Positions 5,705-11,291 of a DNA stretch of 11,291 nucleotides are shown here, piece by piece (position 1 is the first letter of the stretch; the number at the start of each line of letters is the position of its first letter). Position numbers and translations under genes: made by a program. A model generated the notes under the pieces. The model made no database searches. It was not told the DNA's origin and saw nothing but the letters and a program-made list of their open reading frames with translations. Source of the stretch: JBFIHZ01 sp041601535 (GTDB lineage Bacteria; Pseudomonadota; Gammaproteobacteria; Xanthomonadales; SZUA-36); NCBI GenBank assembly GCA_041601535.1, contig JBFIHZ010000107.1:1-11291 (forward strand). Direction: 5' to 3'.

Positions 5705-7513
5705 TCAGGCATTGCCAGCCTGGGCAATTACCTCGAGAAAGGCGCTGCCATGGCGTTCCAGTTTGACTTCGCCCACGCCGTTGATATCGAGGAATTCAGC
5801 CTCGCTGACGGGCTTTTTGCGGCTCATTTCGACCAGCGCCGCATCACCGAATATCACGTAGGGAGGCACGCCGTTTTCTTCCGCCAGCCGTTTGCGCAGT
5901 TGACGCAGTTCTTCAAACAGGCGCAGCTCACTGCCATCCAGATCGATGGCCGATTTGCTGGCTTTTTTGGAGGTTTTTGCCACCAGGCGAGGCCGCGCCA
6001 GTTCGAGGGTTTCTTCGGAGCGCAGCAGCGACATGGCTTGTGGCGTGAGTTTCAGCACGGAATAGGCGGAAATGTCCTGGGTCAGGTAGCCGCGGTGGAT
6101 TAACTGCCTGGTGATGGAAATCCACTCAGCCTGCGTGCGGTCGGTGCCGATGCCATAGGTGGAGACGAGGTGATGGCCGAACTTGTGTACCCGCTCGGAA
6201 TCCGAGCCGCGCAGCACGTCCACCACGTGTTTGATGCCAAAAGATTGCCCAACCCGGTAGACGCAAGACAGCACCTTGCGCGCTGCTTCGGTGGCATCGA
6301 ACCGTTCAGGCGGGTTCAGGCAGATGTCACAGTTGCCGCAATCGGCTTGCAGTTGCTCGCCCAGGTAACCGAGCAGGACACGCCGCCGGCAGGTCAGGCT
6401 TTCGGCAAAACCCACCATGGAATTCAGTTTGTGCGCTTCTATGCGCTTCTGCTTGTCGTTATTGCCCTGTTCCAGCTGAAACCGCGCCGCCACCACGTCC
6501 TGGGTGCCGAACAGCAGCAATGCTTCGGATGGCAGGCCGTCTCGTCCGGCACGGCCGGTCTCCTGGTAATAGCCCTCCAGATGGCGCGGCATGTCGTAGT
6601 GCACCACAAAACGCACGTTGGGTTTGTCGATACCCATGCCAAAGGCCACCGTGGCCACCACGATCAATACGTCATCACGAATGAACTGTTCCTGCACCTC
6701 GCGGCGGGTGTCCGCAGGCAGGCCGGCATGGTAGGCGGCGGCTGAAAAACCCCGCTCCTGCAGGTGGGCCGCGACTTCTTCCACGCGCTTGCGCGACAAG
6801 GCATAAACAATGCCGGAATGGTCGCCGCGGTCGGCAAGAAAGCGCAGCAATTGGGCGTGTGGACGATGCTTTTCCAGCACCGTGTAACGGATATTGGGAC
6901 GGTCGAACGAGGTGATGAAACGGCGCGCCTGCTGCAGACCGAGCACACGCACGATGTCTTCCCGGGTTTGCGGATCGGCGGTGGCGGTGAGGGCGATAAA
7001 AGGTACTTGCGGGAAATGGTCACGCAGTTCACCCAGCGCGGCGTATTCCGGGCGGAAATCATGACCCCACTGGGAAACGCAGTGGGCCTCATCAATGGCC
7101 ACCAGCCCAATGGTGAGGGCCTGTAACTGACGAATAAAGGAATCCCGCATCATCCGTTCGGGCGCGACGTACAGCAGGTCGAGCTGGCCACTGTGCATCC
7201 GCTCCAGCACATCGCGGGCTTCGGCCGCTTCCAGCGTCGAGTTGAACATGGCCGCACGCACGCCCACTGCCTGCAGCGCATCCACCTGGTCCTTCATCAG
7301 GGATATCAGCGGTGAAATCACGATGGTCAGGCCGTCGCGGTGCAAGGCCGGCAGCTGGTAACACAGGGATTTGCCACCACCGGTCGGCATCAGCACGAAG
7401 GCGTCGCCGCCGCCCACCACCTGTTCAATGATTTCCTGTTGCCAGGGCCTGAATTCGTGCAGGCCAAATACCTGGTGCAGTGTTTCCTGAATGGCTGTCA
7501 TGGGGGATGTCAT
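5705..7513 (-). CDS. recQ: ATP-dependent DNA helicase RecQ
   Basis: RecQ is a 3'-5' superfamily 2 helicase used in recombination and stalled-fork repair. At 602 residues this is full length for the bacterial family. Motifs in order: Walker A MPTGGGKS (42-49), DEAH box IDEAHCVSQWGHDFRPEY (140-157) including the RecQ-specific aromatic loop, motif V region VATVAFGMGIDKPNVR (286-301) and motif VI QETGRAGRDG (318-327). The zinc-binding Cys set is C375, C392, C395 and C398 (CGNCDIC). A winged-helix region follows, then an HRDC domain at about 525-600. All key residues are intact. Neither ATG at 7513 nor the in-frame ATG at 7501 has a clear Shine-Dalgarno site, so the exact start is uncertain by four residues. 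A TATAAT lies 42 bases upstream. It appears to be a stand-alone gene. Confidence 0.97.
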   Translation of the reverse strand: MTSPMTAIQETLHQVFGLHEFRPWQQEIIEQVVGGGDAFVLMPTGGGKSLCYQLPALHRDGLTIVISPLISLMKDQVDALQAVGVRAAMFNSTLEAAEARDVLERMHSGQLDLLYVAPERMMRDSFIRQLQALTIGLVAIDEAHCVSQWGHDFRPEYAALGELRDHFPQVPFIALTATADPQTREDIVRVLGLQQARRFITSFDRPNIRYTVLEKHRPHAQLLRFLADRGDHSGIVYALSRKRVEEVAAHLQERGFSAAAYHAGLPADTRREVQEQFIRDDVLIVVATVAFGMGIDKPNVRFVVHYDMPRHLEGYYQETGRAGRDGLPSEALLLFGTQDVVAARFQLEQGNNDKQKRIEAHKLNSMVGFAESLTCRRRVLLGYLGEQLQADCGNCDICLNPPERFDATEAARKVLSCVYRVGQSFGIKHVVDVLRGSDSERVHKFGHHLVSTYGIGTDRTQAEWISITRQLIHRGYLTQDISAYSVLKLTPQAMSLLRSEETLELARPRLVAKTSKKASKSAIDLDGSELRLFEELRQLRKRLAEENGVPPYVIFGDAALVEMSRKKPVSEAEFLDINGVGEVKLERHGSAFLEVIAQAGNA

Positions 7514-7555
7514 GGGTGGTTTATGGGCCGGCTGGTCTGGTTAATGCAGGGACGG

Positions 7556-7582
7556 ATTATAAGTCATCACGGCCGCTGTCAT
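7556..7582 (-). promoter_or_regulatory. Candidate housekeeping promoter of recQ
   Basis: On the minus strand a perfect -10 hexamer TATAAT (7561-7556) follows ATGACA (7582-7577), five of six matches to TTGACA, after 15 bases. The spacing is shorter than the usual 17. The -10 is 42 bases before the recQ ATG, giving a predicted leader of about 35 bases. Confidence 0.5.
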
Positions 7583-7673
7583 GGGCTCATTTTCGGCAGG
7601 CCATCCGGAATGGGCGGTTCATCCTGGCGGACTTGAGTTGGCCAGTAACCGCTGCTGTTAATTATGGTCATTG

Positions 7674-7740
7674 TGACAGAGGCCAGGCGGCAGTAAAGCC
7701 GTAAATACATCAAACCCATGTAAGGTTTTACCGTCTGTCA
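7674..7740. repeat. Nested inverted repeat between argJ and recQ
   Basis: The 370-bp gap 7514-7883 holds no convincing gene. Within it TGACAGA (7674-7680) pairs with TCTGTCA (7734-7740), GTAAAGCC (7693-7700) pairs with GGTTTTAC (7724-7731) with one G-U pair as plus-strand RNA, and TACAT (7706-7710) pairs with ATGTA (7718-7722). The three stems are concentric. On the minus strand the second stem has an A-C mismatch, so if it acts as RNA the plus strand is favoured. No T-run follows. A 14-bp dyad, AAGGGC-GT-GCCCTT, lies at 7822-7835 nearer argJ. The recQ promoter is at the other end of the gap. Confidence 0.5.
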
Positions 7741-7883
7741 GATCAGTCTCAAGGCGCGCACAAAAGGCGCATGGAGGGCGTCAGCCATGGCCTGCCGGGC
7801 CGCGTTTTTCTGCTGGCTGATAAGGGCGTGCCCTTGCCGGGCCCGCACGCTTTGATGTCATGTCCGTGGAAACGGGAGAGGGT

Positions 7884-9212
7884 TCAACCGCCCAGTGCAG
7901 CCGGGTCGCTGATATCCCCCTTGTTGAATTCCACGTATTCCTCGCTCAGGTCGCAGGCGTAGACCACCGCCTTGCCGCGGCCGATATTGAGGCGGATGTG
8001 CAGGTCAAACTCGGCCGGAGCAACACAGGCGCACAGCGTGGCGAAGTCCACCTTGGTGGGCAGTCCGCGGCGCAAGGACCAGGTAACGTCCTTGCTCTTT
8101 GGCGCGCTGTAACCGATGTCGACTTTCTCCTCGATAATTTTTGCCGGCGAATAACCCAGTGCGTCGATAATGCGGCCCCAGTTCGGATCGCCGCCAAACC
8201 AGCTGGTCTTGGCCAGCACGCTGTTGCCCACCCAGCGGGCGGCGCGGTCGGCATCGAGGTGGCTGGCGGCTCCGCTGACCCGGATGGTGACCACGCGGGT
8301 AACCCCTTCGCCATCACTGACGATTTTCTTGGCCAATACCTGGCACACCTGGTGCAAGGCTGCCTGGAAGCGCTTGCCTTCCGGTGTCTGCAGGCTCTTG
8401 ATCATGTCGTTGCCAGCCATGCCATTGGCCAGCGCCAGTACCGTGTCATTGGTGCTCATATCACCATCGATGGTGACGCGGTTGAAGGTCAGGGCCACCG
8501 CTTCTCGCAGGGCTTTTTTCAGTATCGGCGAGGACACTGCGGCGTCGGTGGTGATAAAGCCAAGCATGGTTGCATGCAGCGGCCGCGAAGCCGGCCGCTT
8601 GCCGCTCGGGCTCATGCCGGGCTCGATCATGCCGGCGCCTTTGGCGATACCGCCGATGGTCACGGTTTTGCCACCCATGCGGATTTGCACTGCCACTTCC
8701 TTGGATACCGAGTCGCTGGTCATGATCGCCTCGGCTGCCTCGGCCGCTGCATTGCGCTGGTACGATAACCTGCCGGCGGCATCTGCGATGCCGGCGAGGA
8801 CGTTGTCCATCGGCATGGGCAGGCCGATTCGCCCGGTGGAACAAACCAGTACATCCTGGTCGGATACACCCAGTGCTTTCGCTGTAGTGGTGACCATGGC
8901 CAGGGCATCTTTCATGCCCTGTTTCCCGGTACAGGCATTGGCATTGCCGGAATTGGAAACGATCACCTGCGCGCGCGCCTTGCTGGCCCGCGGGATGCTG
9001 ACTTTCACCGGGGCCGCACACACCTGGTTGGTGGTGAACATGCCAGCGACCGTTGCCGGACAGTCAGATGCAATCAGCATCAGGTCGCGTTTCTGACCCT
9101 TGTCCGAACCCTTGCCGGTGCCTAGCCGTTTGATGTCACAAAATACACCGGCCGCGCGAAAACCCAGCGGTGTGGTGATGGAGCCTTCAATAAACTGGAT
9201 GTTGTTTTTCAT
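7884..9212 (-). CDS. argJ: ArgJ, glutamate N-acetyltransferase / ornithine acetyltransferase
   Basis: ArgJ transfers acetyl from N-acetylornithine to glutamate, recycling the acetyl group in arginine synthesis; some members also use acetyl-CoA. The 442-residue product carries the autoprocessing site ATMLGFITTDA, with Thr215 as the expected nucleophile after self-cleavage. STGRIG (125-130) fits the oxyanion region and SGNANACTG (88-96) is a conserved segment. GDPNWGR in the C-terminal half is typical. I chose ATG 9212 (MKNNIQFIEG) because family homology begins there; the frame stays open to 9500, but that extension has no ArgJ character. No strong ribosome site is visible. The C-terminus reads EEYVEFNKGDISDPAALGG instead of the usual short ending with an INA-YR-type motif. 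Whether it is mono- or bifunctional cannot be told by eye. Confidence 0.95.
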   Translation of the reverse strand: MKNNIQFIEGSITTPLGFRAAGVFCDIKRLGTGKGSDKGQKRDLMLIASDCPATVAGMFTTNQVCAAPVKVSIPRASKARAQVIVSNSGNANACTGKQGMKDALAMVTTTAKALGVSDQDVLVCSTGRIGLPMPMDNVLAGIADAAGRLSYQRNAAAEAAEAIMTSDSVSKEVAVQIRMGGKTVTIGGIAKGAGMIEPGMSPSGKRPASRPLHATMLGFITTDAAVSSPILKKALREAVALTFNRVTIDGDMSTNDTVLALANGMAGNDMIKSLQTPEGKRFQAALHQVCQVLAKKIVSDGEGVTRVVTIRVSGAASHLDADRAARWVGNSVLAKTSWFGGDPNWGRIIDALGYSPAKIIEEKVDIGYSAPKSKDVTWSLRRGLPTKVDFATLCACVAPAEFDLHIRLNIGRGKAVVYACDLSEEYVEFNKGDISDPAALGG

Positions 9213-9222
9213 GCCGCAATGA

Positions 9223-9262
9223 TATCGGTAATTGACCATAAGGCCAGCGCTAATTACCGATA
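9223..9262 (-). promoter_or_regulatory. Perfect inverted repeat in the argJ leader (operator or RNA hairpin)
   Basis: TATCGGTAATT (9223-9233) and AATTACCGATA (9252-9262) are exact 11-bp inverted arms with 18 bases between them. In argJ mRNA the loop can form a second small stem (GGCC, TTAT, GGTC). The proximal arm ends 10 bases before the ATG, where a ribosome would bind. It does not resemble an ARG box. Confidence 0.65.
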
Positions 9263-9453
9263 GTTTCTGCCGCGCATGTCTCCAAACCACGGCACGCCGC
9301 GCAAATGGGCGGCGATTTGCCTGTTTTCCCGGCCAATCCGCCAGCAAGAGTAAGCCGGTCAGCTGCCGGCACAGCCTGCCACACGGTGGCGCTGGCCTGT
9401 TGCATTGAGCCCGCCGGGTGGCGGGTCGTGATTTCGGCCACATCAGCAGTAAA

Positions 9454-9488
9454 AACGGCCAATTCAAACGGCCACGGTATTTACCGTG
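9454..9488 (+). promoter_or_regulatory. Direct repeat and palindrome in front of the P460 gene
   Basis: AACGGCCA occurs at 9454-9461 and 9467-9474. It runs into a 16-bp palindrome, CACGGTA-TT-TACCGTG, at 9473-9488. The palindrome overlaps a possible -35 TTTACC (9480-9485), which stands 15 bases before a possible -10 TAAACT (9501-9506). A repressor or activator bound here could control the P460 gene. The promoter hexamers are weak matches. Confidence 0.5.
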
Positions 9489-9533
9489 CCAGCCCGGCAC
9501 TAAACTGTCCGCAAGTTACAACGGAGCACGGTC

Positions 9534-10154
9534 ATGAATACCATCCCGCGTCGGTTGGCCACCTACAGCTTGATTGTTTTGCTGCTGCTGATGTTCTCTC
9601 TGGCAGGTAAGGCTGCCTGGCCGCAGGCGGCACAAGCCGACCGCGTGGATGTGGCCCGATTCGACGAGCGTGGCAGGTTGGTGGTGCCGGAGGATTTTGA
9701 TCGCTGGGTATTTCTTGGCAGTTCACTGGGAATGGGCTATTCCCAGGCTGAATTCGACTCAGACAGTCCCGGCATGTTCCAGGTTGTGCGCATGGAACCG
9801 CAGGCCTTCGAGGCATTCAAGGCAACCGGCCGGTTCGTGGATGGCAGTATGTTTGCCTTGCATTTTTACGGCGCTGCAAACAAGGTATCCATTAACCGGG
9901 CAGGGTTTGTCATGGACGACCTGCACTTCGCCGAAATTCACTTGAAAGACAGTGAACGGTTTGCTGACGGGTTCAACTTTTTTACCATTAATAACGGTGC
10001 GAAAGTTGCTGAAGAGCTGCCATTGCCCAATGATTGCGTGTCATGCCACCGTAAAGACGGAGGAATGGATGCGGTTTTCGTCCAGTTCTACCCCATTATT
10101 CAGGCCCATTTGCCGGCCGCGAAGCAACCCGTGCACAAGCCTGATTCCGACTGA
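9534..10154 (+). CDS. Cytochrome P460-family c-type haem protein
   Basis: The 206-residue protein is exported: the N-terminus is a signal peptide with a LIVLLLLMFSLAG core and a likely cut after AAQA (residue 35). A single haem c motif, CVSCH (168-172), lies near the C-terminus, followed by RKDGGMDAVFVQFYP, the characteristic P460/cytochrome c'-beta ending. Upstream, RWVFLGSSLG and GFVMDDLHFAEIHLKDSERF fit the beta-rich P460 fold. Family members act on hydroxylamine or nitric oxide in the periplasm; true P460 has a Lys cross-linked to the haem while cytochrome c'-beta does not, and I cannot tell which this is. ATG 9534 has GGAG seven bases upstream. A GlxA-type regulator follows 48 bp later and may be co-transcribed. 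No ammonia-oxidation genes are seen, so nitric oxide binding or detoxification is more likely than nitrification. Confidence 0.88.
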   Translation: MNTIPRRLATYSLIVLLLLMFSLAGKAAWPQAAQADRVDVARFDERGRLVVPEDFDRWVFLGSSLGMGYSQAEFDSDSPGMFQVVRMEPQAFEAFKATGRFVDGSMFALHFYGAANKVSINRAGFVMDDLHFAEIHLKDSERFADGFNFFTINNGAKVAEELPLPNDCVSCHRKDGGMDAVFVQFYPIIQAHLPAAKQPVHKPDSD

Positions 10155-10202
10155 TCGCCGGACTGGTGCCGGCAGACCCTGGTGCTGCTGGCCGAGTGAA
10201 CC

Positions 10203-11189
10203 ATGTCCGGCCGGCTGATTGCTGCGCTGGCCTATCCGGGGGTGCAGCTGCTGGATATCCTGGGTCCGCTGGAGGCTTTCAACCTGGCCTCGCAGCAACT
10301 CATTGATGACGGTCAGCGGCGCAAGCCGGAATGGAGACTGGAAATCATCGCCAGGCAGACCGGCCTGGTCAGGGGTATGTCAGGGCTGGCGGTGCACGCC
10401 GGGCGAAGTCTTGCCGATGGCGTTGATGACATCGATACCCTGCTGATACCGGGTGCGCTTACCGGGGAAACGGCCTTCTACACTGACCCCCAGTACATTG
10501 CCTGGCTGCAACAGGCTGCGCACCGCGTGCGCCGCATCTGCTCGGTGTGCTCCGGTGCCTTCTTGCTGGCCAGCGCTGGCCTGCTGGATCAGCGTAAAGC
10601 CACTACCCACTGGATGGACGCAGCCGAATTGCAACGGCAGTTTCCCCGGGTGAAGGTGGAAGCCAACCAGATTTATCTGGAAGACCAGGGTATTTATACC
10701 TCGGGTGGTATCACGGCTGGCATAGACCTGGCCCTGGCCCTGATCGAGCAGGATCATTCACGCCGCCTGGCGCTGCAAACAGCCAAACGGTTGCTGGTAT
10801 TCCTGAAGCGGCCGGGTGACCAGCTTCAGTTCAACAGTTTTCTGGCCGCACAGGCACAGCCTGGCCAGTTTGAGCGCCTGCTGGACTGGCTGCCGGACAA
10901 TTTGCACGAGGTTCTGGATGTGGCAACCCTGGCAGAGCGATGCTACATGAGCGAACGCAGCTTTCGCCGCCGGTTTGAACAACACATGGGCATTTCCCCG
11001 CATGGCTTCCTGGCGCAGGCGCGTGTACATAAAGCGCAGGGCCTGCTGGAGACCACCGATCTGTCATTGGCGGACATTGCCCGGCGGTGCGGTTTCAGGT
11101 CGGCCAGCGCCATGCGTTATGCCTTTGCCCGGCAACTGGACGTCACGCCCAGCGTTTATCGACAACGATTTGGCAAGCGGGCAATATGA
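10203..11189 (+). CDS. GlxA-family transcription regulator (DJ-1/PfpI domain plus AraC helix-turn-helix)
   Basis: The 328-residue protein joins an N-terminal DJ-1/PfpI-like sensor domain (about 1-185) to a C-terminal AraC DNA-binding domain (about 230-325). The sensor domain contains YPGVQLLDILGPLEAF near the start and SVCSGAFLLASAGLLD with Cys116 at the nucleophile-elbow position, followed by TTHW (134-137). In this family the domain usually binds a ligand or partner rather than acting as a protease. The AraC part has two helix-turn-helix units: DVATLAERCYMSERSFRRRF (239-258) and LSLADIARRCGFRSASAMRY (287-306). Start ATG 10203 has only a weak upstream GAG. It may regulate the P460 gene upstream or the exported protein whose start overlaps its stop. 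The ligand cannot be predicted. Confidence 0.94.
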   Translation: MSGRLIAALAYPGVQLLDILGPLEAFNLASQQLIDDGQRRKPEWRLEIIARQTGLVRGMSGLAVHAGRSLADGVDDIDTLLIPGALTGETAFYTDPQYIAWLQQAAHRVRRICSVCSGAFLLASAGLLDQRKATTHWMDAAELQRQFPRVKVEANQIYLEDQGIYTSGGITAGIDLALALIEQDHSRRLALQTAKRLLVFLKRPGDQLQFNSFLAAQAQPGQFERLLDWLPDNLHEVLDVATLAERCYMSERSFRRRFEQHMGISPHGFLAQARVHKAQGLLETTDLSLADIARRCGFRSASAMRYAFARQLDVTPSVYRQRFGKRAI

Positions 11190-11291
11190 ATGCCTCATCC
11201 CCGCAGCAGAGCGATTTCGTGATGAACCGTGCAATAAAGGCCTTGTTGTTATACGCCTTCAGCATATCTGCCTTGTGGGCTCAGAACTGCC
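11186..11291 (+). CDS. Start of an exported protein (partial, cut by window edge)
   Basis: ATG 11186 overlaps the regulator stop codon (ATGA), and the frame stays open to the window end. The second in-frame ATG at 11222 gives MNRAIKALLLYAFSISALWA followed by QNC, a short classical signal peptide with a likely cut after SALWA. The overlap favours co-transcription and coupling with the regulator. About 35 residues are visible and the mature protein is essentially missing, so no family can be given. Either start is possible; 11222 gives the cleaner signal peptide. Confidence 0.65.
   Translation, partial: MNASSPQQSDFVMNRAIKALLLYAFSISALWAQNC

Larger units (their letters stand above)
9213..9533. 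other. Intergenic region between divergent argJ and P460 gene
   Basis: This 321-bp space separates divergently transcribed genes and must hold both promoters. It contains an 11-bp inverted repeat next to argJ, a direct repeat and a palindrome next to the P460 gene, and a GC-rich middle. The minus-strand frame that extends argJ to 9500 runs through it but shows no protein-like character. Confidence 0.7.

Noticed and set aside
7738..7848. Possible 36-residue minus-strand gene with a GTG start, ending ADALHAPFVRALRLI
   Set aside because: It has no convincing ribosome site and no recognised family. Short open frames are common at this GC content.
7860..9096. Two long plus-strand frames (302 and 308 residues) antisense to argJ
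   Set aside because: argJ on the minus strand has all family motifs. The antisense frames arise from GC-rich codon bias and show no domain.
9213..9500. N-terminal extension of argJ to an ATG at 9500
   Set aside because: The extra 96 residues have no ArgJ similarity and would run through the inverted repeat and divergent promoter region.

Overview
The window looks like about 11.3 kb of chromosomal DNA from a GC-rich Gammaproteobacterium. This rests on overall base composition, the RecQ sequence and ordinary Shine-Dalgarno sites; the organism itself cannot be named from the sequence. There are eight complete protein genes, one gene cut at each edge, and several well-formed inverted repeats in the intergenic spaces. 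No tRNA, rRNA, insertion sequence, prophage or CRISPR array was seen.

Left block (about 174-5524) is the most distinctive part. An ECF sigma factor and its membrane anti-sigma factor are translationally coupled on the minus strand. Divergent from them is a secreted subtilisin-like (S8) protease. Convergent with the protease are, in transcription order on the minus strand, a secreted Ala/Ser/Thr-rich repetitive protein and a predicted outer-membrane beta-barrel. The protease and the Ala-rich gene are both preceded by the same promoter-like pattern, GGAATAA-N15-CGT, about 36-39 bases before the start codon. This suggests that the sigma factor controls both flanking transcription units. I infer a cell-envelope or surface module in which a stress-type sigma factor induces an exported protease, an exported repetitive protein and an outer-membrane protein. 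The function is unknown and I do not recognise the set as a named system.

Middle block (5705-9212) holds two housekeeping genes on the minus strand: recQ (DNA helicase) and argJ (arginine biosynthesis). They are separated by 370 bp that contain a nested inverted repeat. ArgJ has an unusual C-terminal end. Its leader contains a perfect 11-bp inverted repeat ending 10 bases before the start codon.

Right block (9534-11291) runs on the plus strand: a cytochrome P460-like c-type haem protein, a GlxA-type (DJ-1/PfpI plus AraC) transcription regulator 48 bp later, and the start of an exported protein whose ATG overlaps the regulator's stop codon. A 16-bp palindrome and a direct repeat lie in front of the P460 gene and may be operator sites.
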